DNA of 64,000 nucleotides. Origin: JACQFK01 sp041482015. Lineage in GTDB: Bacteria > Planctomycetota > MHYJ01 > JACPRB01. The notes below the pieces were generated by a model, which saw only the letters and a list, made by a program, of their open reading frames with translations, was not told the DNA's origin and did not search any database. The DNA is taken from contig JBGPCZ010000007.1 in the NCBI GenBank assembly GCA_041482015.1, forward strand, positions 1 through 64,000, written 5' to 3'. Both the position numbers and the translations under genes were made by a program. Below, in pieces: positions 50,758-60,399 of the stretch (position 1 is the first letter of the stretch; each line of letters opens with the position of its first letter).

Positions 50758-52427
50758 GCGGATCGTACGACCGCGATCATGCGCGCCGGCTCATGAGCCG
50801 CCACCTCGAGCAGGACCTCTCGGACTCCGAATGGGCCGAGCTCGAGGCGATCCTCGAAACGAGCGACGAGGCGCGCCGCGATCTCCTCCTCCTCTCGTCG
50901 CTCCACCAGGAGCTCTTCGTCCAGGCACAGGTCGCACGCCCCGCCGCCCGGAAGGCGGCGCCGCGACGCCGGCCGTGGATCCCGATCGCCGCGGCCGCCG
51001 CCATCTTCGTCGCGCTGGCCCTCTCGGTCGCCCTTTTGAATCCGCAGCCTGCGGAGAACGTCGAGCTTCCGGAAGCGCCGCTCGTCGAGCGCCCCGAGCC
51101 GGTCCGGCCGACCCCGCAGGCGGCGCGGAGGCAGGCGGAGGAAGTGCTGGAGGAGATCGTCCGGCAGCAGGGGCAGCTCGAGGAATCGCGGAAGACGGCC
51201 GACCAGGCGGACCAGCAGCGGGAGCGTCGCGAGGCCGAGGCGCGGCTCGCGCTCAACGCCGCCGAGCGCCAGGCCGCCGTCGAGAACCTCGAGGAGGCGC
51301 GCGCCGAGGAACGGAAGATCGAGGAAAAGACTCCGAAGGAGGCCCCCGCCCCGGCCACCGTCGTCTTCCTCGCGACCGTGACCCGCGCCGAGGGCGAGGT
51401 CTTCGTGACGTCCGGCGGCGCGCGCTCCGCGGCGCGGATCGGCCTGGGCCTGCAATCGGGCGACGGACTGGAGGTCATCCAGGGCGCCTCGGCCCTGCTC
51501 TTCGGCGACGGGACGCGTCTCAGCCTCGCACCGCAGACCTCGATCGCGTCGATCACGGATGCGGCGGGGAAGAGGGTCGCGCTCGACCGCGGCCGGGTCT
51601 CGGCCGAGGTGGCGAAGCAGCCGGCGGGCCGGCCGCTCGTCTTTGCCACGCCCCATGGAGAAGCAAGGGTGCTGGGGACGACGCTCCTGCTTCGCGTGAC
51701 CCCCGACGCGACCGAGCTCGAGGTGAAGACCGGCAGTGTGCGGCTGACGCGCGCGAAGGACAAGGCCGGCGTCGACGTCGCGGGCGGCCACCTGGCCGAG
51801 ATCGCGCCGGGCGCCGAGTTTGGCGCGCGCGCCGTCCGCGTCCTCGAATTCCAGGACGGCGCACGCTATGCGGGCACGCGGTCCACGTTTCTCTCGCAGG
51901 ACGAGGCGACGAAGAACTTCGCGGCCGCGGACGTGCTCCTCTCCGATGGCGACTACCCCGAGGGGACCCACCGGGACCGCGAGATCCTGCTCAAATGGGA
52001 CCTCTCGGAGATCCCGCCGGGCCTGAAAGTCCGCGACGCCGCGATCGTGGTGCACGTCGCCGACGGATCGGCCCATCCCTATCCGATCACCGCGATGAAG
52101 CGGGACTGGACGGAGACGGAGGCGACGTGGAGGGAGAGCGCCCGCAACAAGCCGTGGCAGTCGGGCGGCGGGCAGGGCGCGACGGAGCGCTCGACGACGG
52201 TGATGGGATCCGTGGTCTCGACCGACGCGGGGTTCGCGGCAACCCCTCTCAACGCGGAGGGCCTCGCGGTCGTCCAGTCGTGGATCGACGATCCGCGGAA
52301 CAATCACGGCGTCATGATCTGCAACCCGAACACCTCGGACGCGATGGGGATCACGTCGCGGCGCGCGCCCGATCCCCTGCGGCGCCCGAAGCTGGTCGTC
52401 ACGGTCGTCTCGAAGGCCCGGAGATAA
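50754..52427 (+). CDS. FecR-domain transmembrane protein with coiled coil and DNRLRE domain
   Basis: A 557-residue protein. An N-terminal cytoplasmic helical domain (about 5-60, with DLSDSEWAELEAIL) should bind the upstream sigma factor. A TM helix (about 75-95) is followed by a Glu/Arg/Gln-rich coiled coil (about 120-195). A FecR domain (about 205-345) contains the same TPHGEARVLGT segment as the FecR protein at 12004. The C-terminal domain (about 355-555) resembles DNRLRE/LPXTG-type beta modules (DREILLKWDLSEIP, WTETEATWRESARN). It starts in an ATGA overlap with the sigma gene. Confidence 0.75.
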   Translation: MSGSYDRDHARRLMSRHLEQDLSDSEWAELEAILETSDEARRDLLLLSSLHQELFVQAQVARPAARKAAPRRRPWIPIAAAAAIFVALALSVALLNPQPAENVELPEAPLVERPEPVRPTPQAARRQAEEVLEEIVRQQGQLEESRKTADQADQQRERREAEARLALNAAERQAAVENLEEARAEERKIEEKTPKEAPAPATVVFLATVTRAEGEVFVTSGGARSAARIGLGLQSGDGLEVIQGASALLFGDGTRLSLAPQTSIASITDAAGKRVALDRGRVSAEVAKQPAGRPLVFATPHGEARVLGTTLLLRVTPDATELEVKTGSVRLTRAKDKAGVDVAGGHLAEIAPGAEFGARAVRVLEFQDGARYAGTRSTFLSQDEATKNFAAADVLLSDGDYPEGTHRDREILLKWDLSEIPPGLKVRDAAIVVHVADGSAHPYPITAMKRDWTETEATWRESARNKPWQSGGGQGATERSTTVMGSVVSTDAGFAATPLNAEGLAVVQSWIDDPRNNHGVMICNPNTSDAMGITSRRAPDPLRRPKLVVTVVSKARR

Positions 52428-52437
52428 GGAGGACCCT

Positions 52438-54249
52438 ATGAACGCCGCACTCGCGCTTCTCATGGCGCTCGTCACCCAGGACCCGGCCGCGTGGGACACG
52501 GGCCAGGCGTCGGCCGCGCCGCTCTCGCCGGAGCAGGTGGAGGCGAAGACCGGGTGGACCGTGATCGCGCGCGACCAGGCCCAGGCCGCGTTCAAAGGGG
52601 ACGCCGTCGTGAGCAACGGTCGCATCCTGGCCGTCGCGAGGAAGCAGGGCGGGGGTGTCGAGGTCTACTCGCTCGCGGCCGGAAACGCCGTGAGCCGGGC
52701 GCGCCTCGTGCTCCAGGGCCCGGGCGGCGACGCCTCGGCCCGGCTCGAACGCGCGGCGCTCACGGAGAACGGGAAGGGCGGCGCGGTCCTGGAGGTCTCT
52801 TACAAGTCCTCAAAAGGGGTCGCGCTCACGGCCAAGTTCCGCCTGAAGCGCGGCGACGTGAGCGTCGAGACGACGCCCGTCGCCGGCGTCGAGAAGCTGC
52901 GCGTGGAATGTCCGACACGGTTCGCGGTCCTGCCCGATTTCTTTGCCGACGACGTCCTCATCGACGCTCGGAAGATCCCGATCGCCTCGGCCGAGGTGCC
53001 GAGCGAGAATTTCCTGATGCACCTGGCCGGTGCCGGCGAGTCGATCGCGCTGGCCATCTCCGAGGGTCGCGAGCAGGAGATGCGGATCACGCTCTCGGGC
53101 GAGGGCGAGAAGAGGACGATCACGGGATCGGAGATCGCCTTCGGCGGGAAGAAGAGGATCTGGCTCGCGCTCCTCGAGGGGCCGGGGATCTGGCACTCGG
53201 TGGACCTCAAGAAGGAGGATTCCCAGAAGGTCATCCCGCTGGAATGGAAAATGCCGTTCGTGGCGCAGTGGCGGGTCGACTTCAGCCGGCCGAACGACCT
53301 CGTCGACGGCTGGGACATGCTGCTCCAGAACAAGAAGGGCCACGACTACATCAAGCCCGCGTGGTTCGGCGGGCCCGCGGAGGACGTGAACGACGCCACG
53401 CGCCGGCGGTTCACGGAGGTGCTGGGCTTTTTCCCGTACCCGGCGTGGAGCGACCCGGAGCGGCGCGGGTATCTCCAGCCGCTCGAGATCACGACGCGGA
53501 CGAAGTTCATCACGCAGCTGACGTACCAGGGCCCGGTCGTGATCTACCCGCTCAACCGCCTGAAGGAGACGCCGCCCGAGGCCTTCACGGTGATCGACGT
53601 CGCGCGGAACGCGCTGGGGATGGGTCCGTGCGAGTACGTGCTCGACCTCGAGAACCAGAAGCAGGAGTACAAGGGGCTGGCGACGTGCAACACGCGGGAG
53701 AAGCTGCTCGAGATCTACCAGAAGGGCGAGCAGAAGGCGAAGCGGGCCGAGGTCGAGAAGTACCTGGACGACGTGGTCCTGTTCGTGAAGCACATCCGGG
53801 GGCGGATCACGCAGTACGTCGACTTCGGCCACAAGGTGCGGGAGTATCTTGCGGCGCAGAAGAAGGCGCACCCGGAGTTGAAGGACCCGATCACGGAGCT
53901 CGAGAAGATCGCGGAGGAGGTCGACGCGCGGTTCCAGGAGCGCGAGGAGCGGATCCAGTCGCCGTCGCGCGTGGAGGCGATGAACGCGGACTTCCGGAAG
54001 GCCGTGCTGGAGGCCGACGGCCCGGAGGCCCTCGAGCGATGCAAGAAGTACTCGGACGATCTCGTGCGGATCGGCGGGAACCAGGACAAGCTGGTCTCGG
54101 AGTGCCGCTGGGTGGCGCGGACGCTCCGGCAGCGGGCGGGCCTGATGGTGGCGGTGGACCCGCGGATGGACGCGATCGCGAACGAGGTCCGCGCGCGGTC
54201 GCAGGAGGTCCTGCTGAAACCCTCGTGGCACGAGCGGGCAAGGCAGTAG
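52438..54249 (+). CDS. Secreted protein of unknown function (third gene of the ECF/FecR unit)
   Basis: A 603-residue secreted protein with signal residues 1-14. The N-terminal 260 residues are beta-rich (several strand repeats; WDTGQASAAP start), the middle (about 280-390) has Trp/Tyr-rich strands, and the C-terminal 190 residues are long charged helices with coiled-coil potential (about 410-590). I do not recognise any family. It begins 10 nt after the FecR gene with AAGGAGG upstream, so it is probably a target of the sigma factor. Confidence 0.55.
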   Translation: MNAALALLMALVTQDPAAWDTGQASAAPLSPEQVEAKTGWTVIARDQAQAAFKGDAVVSNGRILAVARKQGGGVEVYSLAAGNAVSRARLVLQGPGGDASARLERAALTENGKGGAVLEVSYKSSKGVALTAKFRLKRGDVSVETTPVAGVEKLRVECPTRFAVLPDFFADDVLIDARKIPIASAEVPSENFLMHLAGAGESIALAISEGREQEMRITLSGEGEKRTITGSEIAFGGKKRIWLALLEGPGIWHSVDLKKEDSQKVIPLEWKMPFVAQWRVDFSRPNDLVDGWDMLLQNKKGHDYIKPAWFGGPAEDVNDATRRRFTEVLGFFPYPAWSDPERRGYLQPLEITTRTKFITQLTYQGPVVIYPLNRLKETPPEAFTVIDVARNALGMGPCEYVLDLENQKQEYKGLATCNTREKLLEIYQKGEQKAKRAEVEKYLDDVVLFVKHIRGRITQYVDFGHKVREYLAAQKKAHPELKDPITELEKIAEEVDARFQEREERIQSPSRVEAMNADFRKAVLEADGPEALERCKKYSDDLVRIGGNQDKLVSECRWVARTLRQRAGLMVAVDPRMDAIANEVRARSQEVLLKPSWHERARQ

Positions 54250-54254
54250 CCGGG

Positions 54255-54767
54255 CTAAATCTTCCCGGAGGCCAGCTCCCGCAAACTCTCCTGGCGCTCC
54301 AGCAGGAAGCGCCGCAGCACCTCGCCTGCAGGGACGCCGTGCAGGATCACGTGGTGCGGCGCCGCCGAAGCGACGATCTCCAGGTCGGCGGTCCTGAGGA
54401 GACGCATCAGGGGACCTTCGTTGAGCTCGATGCTCGTGATGTCGGCGTAGCGAAGGAACCGCGTCCTCTGCCAAACCCACCCGCTTCGGATCTCCAGCTC
54501 CCTCGCCCCGGCGCTGTACCGACCACGATGCGATCCGAACTTATGGAGAACGATCAAGGCTCCGATCGCGGCGACCAACGCGGCAGGAACCGCGAAGGAG
54601 GGGTCTTCGATGAGGATCCGCCACGAAGCCTGGCGCCAGGGGCGTCCGGGAGAATGCATGACGAGCCAGAGGAATCCGAACCAGGCGGCGACGATCAGCG
54701 AGATGACGCCGGCGCCGTGAATCAACGAACCCCAGGGACGCAGGAACGAGGAACGGTAGGTCTTCAT
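54255..54767 (-). CDS. Bacterial PH-domain membrane protein
   Basis: A 170-residue protein with two TM helices (about 18-38 and 55-74) followed by a compact bPH-like domain (about 85-150; ARELEIRSGWVWQRTRFLRYADITSIEL), the layout of YdbS/YdbT-like proteins. GAGGTG lies 6 nt before the ATG at 54767, which is preferred to an upstream start at 54827. Its role in membrane-associated binding is inferred. It is divergent from ada. Confidence 0.6.
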   Translation of the reverse strand: MKTYRSSFLRPWGSLIHGAGVISLIVAAWFGFLWLVMHSPGRPWRQASWRILIEDPSFAVPAALVAAIGALIVLHKFGSHRGRYSAGARELEIRSGWVWQRTRFLRYADITSIELNEGPLMRLLRTADLEIVASAAPHHVILHGVPAGEVLRRFLLERQESLRELASGKI

Positions 54768-54871
54768 GACAACACCTCGAATACTCCTTCCATTGGACGC
54801 CGGTGAAGCGCGCGACTTCGACCGCAAGATTCGGATAGTCCGCGGCCCGCCCCGGCGATAGAATCCGGCGC

Positions 54872-55852
54872 ATGATGAGCCGGTGGAAGGCCGTGATGGG
54901 TCGCGACGCGCGGCGGGACGGCGAGTTCGTCTACGCGGTCCTCTCGACGGGAATCTACTGCCGCCCCTCGTGCCCCTCGCGGCGCCCCGACCGCTCGCGC
55001 GTGCTCTTCTTCGAGGACGCCCGGGCGGCGGAGCGCGAAGGGTTCCGCGCCTGCCGGCGGTGCGGTTTCCCGAAGATCGATCTCGTCGGAGCTGCCGCGC
55101 GGCTCCTGGTGTCCGGCCCCGTGCCGCTCCGCGACCTGGCCGCCCGGGTGGGATGCAGCCCGTTCCACCTGGCGCGGGCGTTCAAGGCCGGGACGGGGAT
55201 CACGCCGCGGCAGTACGGCGACGCGATGCGCCTGGCCCGGCTGAAGCGCCGGCTCCGCGACGGAGGTCGCGTAACGGACGCGCTGTACGACGCCGGGTAC
55301 GGATCCAGCAGCAGGCTCTATGAACGAGTGCAGTCGAGGCTCGGGACCACCCCGGGTCGCTATCGAAAGGGGGGCGAGGGCATGAGCATCCGCTACACGA
55401 TCGCCCCGAGCCCGCTCGGCCGGCTCCTCGTCGCGGCGACGGACCGCGGCGTCTGCGGCGTGAGCCTCGGCGGCGGAGCGTCGTGGCTCCGCTCGGAGTA
55501 TCCGCGGGCCGAGATCCGGCGCGACGATGCCGGGATGCGCCGGTGGCTGCGGCTCCTCCGCGGAGGGACTCCGCGGCGCGACCTTCCGCTCGACGTGCAG
55601 GCGACCGCGTTCCAGCGGCGCGTGTGGGACGAGTTGCGAAAGATCCCGCGCGGGACCACGCGTACCTACTCGGAGGTGGCGCGCCGGATCGGCCGGCCCC
55701 GCGCTGCGCGGGCGGTGGCCCGGGCTTGCGCGACGAATCCCGTGGCCCTGGCCGTGCCGTGTCACCGCGTGGTCCGGGCCGACGGCGGCGCGGGCGGCTA
55801 CCGCTGGGGGCTCGGACGAAAGAGGCTGTTGCTGGAGAAGGAGAAGGATTGA
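54872..55852 (+). CDS. ada: Ada-type methylated-DNA repair and AraC-type regulator
   Basis: A 326-residue bifunctional Ada protein. Cys30, Cys34, Cys61 and Cys64 make the N-terminal zinc site that takes methyl groups from phosphotriesters. An AraC-type helix-turn-helix pair spans about 75-165. The C-terminal O6-methylguanine-DNA methyltransferase domain (about 172-322) ends with PCHRV, Cys297 being the acceptor. Ada activates its own and repair genes once Cys is methylated. The ATG is 7 nt after a TAGAAT -10 box (54859-54864) with no Shine-Dalgarno, suggesting a leaderless mRNA. No alkB or alkA gene is adjacent. Confidence 0.9.
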   Translation: MMSRWKAVMGRDARRDGEFVYAVLSTGIYCRPSCPSRRPDRSRVLFFEDARAAEREGFRACRRCGFPKIDLVGAAARLLVSGPVPLRDLAARVGCSPFHLARAFKAGTGITPRQYGDAMRLARLKRRLRDGGRVTDALYDAGYGSSSRLYERVQSRLGTTPGRYRKGGEGMSIRYTIAPSPLGRLLVAATDRGVCGVSLGGGASWLRSEYPRAEIRRDDAGMRRWLRLLRGGTPRRDLPLDVQATAFQRRVWDELRKIPRGTTRTYSEVARRIGRPRAARAVARACATNPVALAVPCHRVVRADGGAGGYRWGLGRKRLLLEKEKD

Positions 55853-55897
55853 AGCCCCGCTCCGTATCATAGACGTCTCTTCCCGAAAGGCGGACTT

Positions 55898-57025
55898 ATG
55901 ATCCGGACGATCCTCATCGCGGTCCTGCTGTCCCCGACGCTCTTTGCCCAGGAGCGCGTCACGCCCCAGTCGGCGAAAGGAGGTCAGAAGCAGGGCGAGC
56001 CGTGGGCCGACGTACCGGAGTCCTTCAAGGCCGTCAAGATCCCCGAGTGGCCCGTCCCCACCGACCTCAAGCAATGGGAGCAGGTCGATCGCGCGAAGAC
56101 GCGGGCGACGCTGCTCGCGTGTCTCGGCGAGATGCCGCCCCGTCCCGACCCGAAGAAGGTCAAGGTCCTCTCCAAGAAGGATCACGAGGACTATGTCCTG
56201 GAGCGCTTCGAGTTCCACAACGGCGTCGACATGATCGTTCCCGGAATCCTCCTCGTCCCCAAGAACAGCAAGGGGCCCGTCCCGGCAATCATCGGCCTGC
56301 ACGGTCACGGCAGCTCGAAGGAGAGCATCTGCACCGATCTCAAAGGGGTCCAATGCATCGGTCCGACGCTCGCCAAGAAGGGGTATGTCGTGGCGGCGAT
56401 CGACGGCGCCTTCGGCGGCGAGCGCGTCGGGAAGGGCCCGGCCGGCCCGGTCTCGGACAAGGGCGCCGGCCCGCAGGAGCAGACGCTGTTCAAGCTCTAT
56501 CTCCTCCAGGGACGCTGCCTCTGGGGGATGATGCTGCGCGAGGAGCAGTGCCTGATCGACTATCTCGAGACGCGCCCCGAGATCGATCCGAAGCGGATCG
56601 CCGCGACGGGCATGAGCATGGGGTGCACGCGCAGCTGGTGGCTCGCCGCGATCGACGATCGCATCCAGGCGATCGTCGGCGTCGCCTGCTTCACGCGCTA
56701 CACCGAGCTCATCGCGCACGGGAACCTGCGGTACCACGGCATCTACTATTTTGTCCCCGGCGTCTTCGCCCACTTCGACACCGAGGCGATCCATGCCCTC
56801 GTGGCCCCGCGACCCCATCTCGAGCTGTCGGGCGACCAGGACGGCGGCGCGCCGGCCGACGGCGTCATCACGCTCGAGAAGAAGCTCGGCGCCCTGTACG
56901 CGCTCCATGGGAAGGGCGACCGGTTCCGCAGCGTGATCTACAAGGACACCGGCCACGAGTACCTGCCGGAGATGAAGGACGAGATGCTCCGCTGGTTCGA
57001 CCGCTTCCTGCCGGTGGCGAAGTGA
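55898..57025 (+). CDS. Secreted alpha/beta hydrolase (acetylxylan-esterase/dienelactone-hydrolase-like)
   Basis: A 375-residue secreted esterase with signal residues 1-17. GLHGHGSSKES near 128-138 is the oxyanion-hole loop; GMSMG (about 229-233) carries the nucleophile Ser; the acid (SGDQDGG near 310-316) and the final His in DTGHEYLP (about 349-356) complete the triad. Length and layout match the AXE1/abhydrolase-7 group seen in planctomycete secretomes. AAAGGCGG lies 5 nt upstream of the ATG. It is a single gene between ada and a convergent pair. Confidence 0.75.
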   Translation: MIRTILIAVLLSPTLFAQERVTPQSAKGGQKQGEPWADVPESFKAVKIPEWPVPTDLKQWEQVDRAKTRATLLACLGEMPPRPDPKKVKVLSKKDHEDYVLERFEFHNGVDMIVPGILLVPKNSKGPVPAIIGLHGHGSSKESICTDLKGVQCIGPTLAKKGYVVAAIDGAFGGERVGKGPAGPVSDKGAGPQEQTLFKLYLLQGRCLWGMMLREEQCLIDYLETRPEIDPKRIAATGMSMGCTRSWWLAAIDDRIQAIVGVACFTRYTELIAHGNLRYHGIYYFVPGVFAHFDTEAIHALVAPRPHLELSGDQDGGAPADGVITLEKKLGALYALHGKGDRFRSVIYKDTGHEYLPEMKDEMLRWFDRFLPVAK

Positions 57026-57059
57026 GAGGGGCGGCCAGCGGAGGAGGAGAGAGGCGACG

Positions 57060-57410
57060 TTAGGGCTTCATCGGCGGCGGAAACGGGACACTCCGTTGCC
57101 GGGGAGGCGGTTCGGGATGCGTTTCCTCCGGATCATGGAACCGGTAGAGTCCTTCCCGCGCGCCCCGGCGCAGGATCTCCCGCGCTCTTGGAACATCGGG
57201 AACGGGAGCGTAGAGATCGGTCAAGCCGAGTCCTGAGTCTCCCAAGGCTCCCTGGATTCCTTCTGCTTCCAGCATTCGCAGGATGAAGGCTCCCCGATCG
57301 AACTGGACGGCGCCCACCCAGGGGGGCGGGATTCGATGTTCGGATTGCTCTCCAGGGGCGCTGCATCCCAAGGCCAGCAGCACCCATGCTCCGGCGGCAA
57401 CTCGGGTCAT
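57060..57410 (-). CDS. Small lipoprotein with DUF2007-like domain
   Basis: A 116-residue lipoprotein (lipobox LALGC, Cys16). Residues about 40-85 match the DUF2007 signal-transducing-protein pattern: RGAFILRMLEAEGIQGAL then VPDVPRAREIL. The C-terminus is Pro-rich. The start at 57410 is chosen because it gives the lipoprotein leader. It lies 80 nt downstream of the receiver-PilZ gene on the same strand. Confidence 0.6.
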   Translation of the reverse strand: MTRVAAGAWVLLALGCSAPGEQSEHRIPPPWVGAVQFDRGAFILRMLEAEGIQGALGDSGLGLTDLYAPVPDVPRAREILRRGAREGLYRFHDPEETHPEPPPRQRSVPFPPPMKP

Positions 57411-57490
57411 CTGCTTCTTGGACGATGATCGACTGTGCCAATCCTCCTTGAAAGGGTTGGCCGATGCGAACCGGGACGAGAGGCCGGCCC

Positions 57491-58783
57491 TCAGAACCCG
57501 GGGCGGCGCGTGGCGGTCGGGGGCGCCGGGCGGATCGTCGTCATCCCCTTCCGGAAGATCAGCCCCGCCTCCTCCGTCTCCCTCCGCAGCTCGACCCAGA
57601 CCACCCGCGCGCGCGCCTCGAACGGCGGCCGGCCCGGAAGCGCGATCGAGACGAGCAGGTCGTTCCCCAGCGCGTTCGACTGCGCGTAGGGGTGAAAGAA
57701 ATGCAGCGGGTGGACCGTGCCGCCCCGCACCCACTGCGCGTCCTTCCGGTCCGGCGGACGGTACTCGATCCTCACGCCCCCCTCGGTCCGATCGAAGATC
57801 GCCGCACCGGAGACGGGGAGCGGCGCCCCGCTCAAAAGGTCCACGATCCGGCACGAGAGCGACTCCCTCGCCCGCGGCAGCGCCCGGCGCTCCACCCGCA
57901 CGAGCGGTGTGGTCCGCGTGCGGCGGCCGCCCGTCTGCAGCCCGCCCATCACCTTCTCGAGCACCCTCCCGGGCGTCAGCGGGATCGTGACGAGATCGTT
58001 CACGCCGCACTGCAGGATCCTCAGCACCTCCGCCCCTTTCATCTCGCCCCCGAGGGCGAGGACCGCTCCGGCCCGCGACTTCGTGGGATCGAGCAGGATC
58101 GGGCGGACCTCCGCGGCGTCCGCGGCGTCGATGATCGCGACGTCGGCCTGCTGGAGCCGCACGAGCCGCGCGGCCTCGACGGCCGTGGCGATCGCCTGGA
58201 CCTCGTGCCCCTCGGCCGCCAGCGTCTCGAGGATCAGCGAGCGGTGGGGCTCGGCGCGGACCGAGACCCCGACCTTCGCGCGCGGCACCAGGAGCGGGAC
58301 GATCGGCGAGTCCCACCGGAGGCCCTCGACCGGCGCCTGCGGCGGGAGCCCGTTCACGTACTCCAGCACGAGGACGATCGCGTGACCGAGGCCGCGGGTG
58401 CGGATCACCGCCTTCTCCACGCCGGCCCGCGCCGCCACCTCGATCAACCGGGCATCGACCGTCGCGCCGGCCGCGGCGATGGTCGCGCCGTCCGGCGCGC
58501 GGAGATCCTCCTCCAGTCGATCCCCCGGCCGGACCCGCGGCAGGGGAAGGACTTCCGTGGTGAGCGTCCGGCGGACGGTGTCGGTGTCGAGAGTCTCGCC
58601 CGGCTCCAGGAGAAAGAGCTGCGTGAAGCCCGCCTCGCGAAGGTCCTTCAACCGGGGAATCGTGAGAAGCGTGCCCTCGGGATGGAGGAGCACGCCCGCG
58701 GGGTGCACGAGCGGGGCCCTGAGGATGACCGCGCCCACGCCCATGACTTCCTCGCGCAGCGCGTCGATCGAGGTCGGCTTCAC
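57491..58783 (-). CDS. Receiver-like plus PilZ-domain protein
   Basis: A 430-residue cytoplasmic protein. An N-terminal region (about 1-140) of unknown type has tandem motifs with Leu/Val-rich strands. A CheY-like receiver follows (about 165-290); the expected phospho-acceptor Asp region reads ADVAIIDAADAAE and acidic pockets are incomplete, so it may be a pseudo-receiver. A PilZ domain (about 305-415) has the R-x-x-x-R region near VERRALPRARESLSC, the c-di-GMP binding motif. The start is GTG directly after a good promoter. It may link c-di-GMP to motility or polysaccharide output. Confidence 0.65.
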   Translation of the reverse strand: MKPTSIDALREEVMGVGAVILRAPLVHPAGVLLHPEGTLLTIPRLKDLREAGFTQLFLLEPGETLDTDTVRRTLTTEVLPLPRVRPGDRLEEDLRAPDGATIAAAGATVDARLIEVAARAGVEKAVIRTRGLGHAIVLVLEYVNGLPPQAPVEGLRWDSPIVPLLVPRAKVGVSVRAEPHRSLILETLAAEGHEVQAIATAVEAARLVRLQQADVAIIDAADAAEVRPILLDPTKSRAGAVLALGGEMKGAEVLRILQCGVNDLVTIPLTPGRVLEKVMGGLQTGGRRTRTTPLVRVERRALPRARESLSCRIVDLLSGAPLPVSGAAIFDRTEGGVRIEYRPPDRKDAQWVRGGTVHPLHFFHPYAQSNALGNDLLVSIALPGRPPFEARARVVWVELRRETEEAGLIFRKGMTTIRPAPPTATRRPGF

Positions 58784-58789
58784 GACGAC

Positions 58790-58818
58790 AGTATGCTCGC
58801 ACGGTCGCGTCCCGTCAA
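58790..58818 (-). promoter_or_regulatory. Promoter TTGACG-17-CATACT for the receiver-PilZ gene
   Basis: On the minus strand TTGACG (58818-58813) and CATACT (58795-58790) with a 17-bp spacer. The GTG start codon at 58783 lies 6 nt after the -10, so the transcript should be leaderless, the same architecture as the diiron gene at 745. Confidence 0.5.
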
Positions 58819-58897
58819 AAGATGAAGCCCCTGTCGGGCGGGCGTGGTAGAATTTCCAGCGGCTGGTTGGAGCGGGGCGCGAACGCGCGGAGTTTCA

Positions 58898-60319
58898 ATG
58901 CCGACCCATGCCTCGCCGCCCTGCCCGGGTCCGCTCCCCCGTCGCGAATTCCTCCGCATCGGCCTCTCTGGATTCGCCAGCCTGACGCTGCCCGGCCTCC
59001 TCCAGGGTCGCGCCCACGCGCAGGCCGCTCCCGCCCGCGCAAAGTCGGCGGTGATCCTCGTCTGGCTGCGGGGCGGCGCGTCGCACCTCGAGACCTACGA
59101 TCCCAAGCCCGACGCCTCGAGCGAGATCCGCGGCATCTTCGGCCCCATGCCCACGTGCGTCCCGGGGATGCGGATCTCCGAGCTCCTCCCCCGCCACGCG
59201 AAGATCGCGGACAAGTTCACGCTCCTGCGGTCCATGTCCCACACGGGCGGCGGCCACCCGGCCGGGTCGCTCCAGATGCTGACGGGGGACACCGATCCGG
59301 CGGACAAGCAGCGGCCGATCTATCCCGACTGGATGACCGTCACGAACTTCCTGCGCGCGGACCGGACGCGACCGCTGCCCAACTACGTCGGCGTGAACCC
59401 TGTTTCCACCTACGACGGCTTCGTCATCGCCGGGTCCGCCTACGTCAGCCCGGCCTACGGGCCGTTCACCGTGCACGGCGACCCGAGCGATCCCGCGTTC
59501 GAGGTTCCCGACATCGGTCTCAAGGACTCGGCGCAGGCGGGCCGGCTGGGCGACCGCGTCCGGCTCAAGCAGGGGCTCGACCGGCTCGCGCGCGCGGCCG
59601 ACCAGTCGGGCTCGATGGGGGCGATCGACGACTTCGAGGCGCAGGCGCTCAAGCTTCTGACCAGCCCGGCGGCGCGCGAAGCCTTCGACGTGGGCCGCGA
59701 GCCCGACAAGGTGCGCGACCGATACGGCCGCCACCCGTGGGGGCAGCAATGCCTGATGGCGCGCCGGCTGGTCGAGGCCGGAGTGGAGATCATCACCACG
59801 ACGTTCGACGGGCCGCTCTGCGGCCGGGTCGGGAACTGGGACGACCACGCGGTCAACCACCACATCTTCGACGCGCTCCAGTACCGGCTGCCGGTTTTCG
59901 ACCAGGCCGTCTCGGCGCTCATCGAGGACGTCTACGCCCGCGGGCTCGACAAGCGCATCCTCGTCGTCGTGACCGGCGAATTCGGTCGCACGCCGCGCAT
60001 CACGCAGGTCGCGAGCAGCGGGGGCGGGGTGGCGAGCGTGGCGGCCGGGACGGTGCAGCCGGGCCGCGACCACTGGCCCAACGCGTTCTCACAGCTGTGG
60101 GCGGGCGGCGGCATCGAGACCGGCGCCGTCATCGGCGCCACCGACAAGAAGGGCGAGCAGGTGGTCGAGCGGCTGGCCTCGCCCGGCGATTTCCTCGCGA
60201 CGATCTACCGCCACCTCGGGATCGATGCGGAGCAGATCACGATCCCCAACCTTTCCGGCCGGCCCACGCCGATCCTCTCCCGCGGCGCGCCCATCCCGGA
60301 ACTCAAAGGGAAGGCCTGA
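58898..60319 (+). CDS. DUF1501 family Tat-exported protein
   Basis: A 473-residue protein with a twin-arginine leader (RREFLRIG, 15-22, then a hydrophobic stretch). DUF1501 hallmarks are visible: LVWLRGGASHLETYDPKPDA (about 55-74), a HTGGGHPAGSLQMLTG block (about 113-128), VVVTGEFGRTPRI (about 357-369) and the RDHWPN motif near 390. The family is alkaline-phosphatase-like and usually pairs with DUF1549/DUF1553 proteins, which are not adjacent here. GGAG lies 6 nt before the ATG; a TAGAAT -10 (58848) is a possible promoter. Confidence 0.85.
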   Translation: MPTHASPPCPGPLPRREFLRIGLSGFASLTLPGLLQGRAHAQAAPARAKSAVILVWLRGGASHLETYDPKPDASSEIRGIFGPMPTCVPGMRISELLPRHAKIADKFTLLRSMSHTGGGHPAGSLQMLTGDTDPADKQRPIYPDWMTVTNFLRADRTRPLPNYVGVNPVSTYDGFVIAGSAYVSPAYGPFTVHGDPSDPAFEVPDIGLKDSAQAGRLGDRVRLKQGLDRLARAADQSGSMGAIDDFEAQALKLLTSPAAREAFDVGREPDKVRDRYGRHPWGQQCLMARRLVEAGVEIITTTFDGPLCGRVGNWDDHAVNHHIFDALQYRLPVFDQAVSALIEDVYARGLDKRILVVVTGEFGRTPRITQVASSGGGVASVAAGTVQPGRDHWPNAFSQLWAGGGIETGAVIGATDKKGEQVVERLASPGDFLATIYRHLGIDAEQITIPNLSGRPTPILSRGAPIPELKGKA

Positions 60320-60399
60320 AGGTCACCGCGGACGCGATCGGAATACGAAAAGCAATCCGCCCTGAGACGCGCGACCCCCGTTCGTGACATAATCATAAG

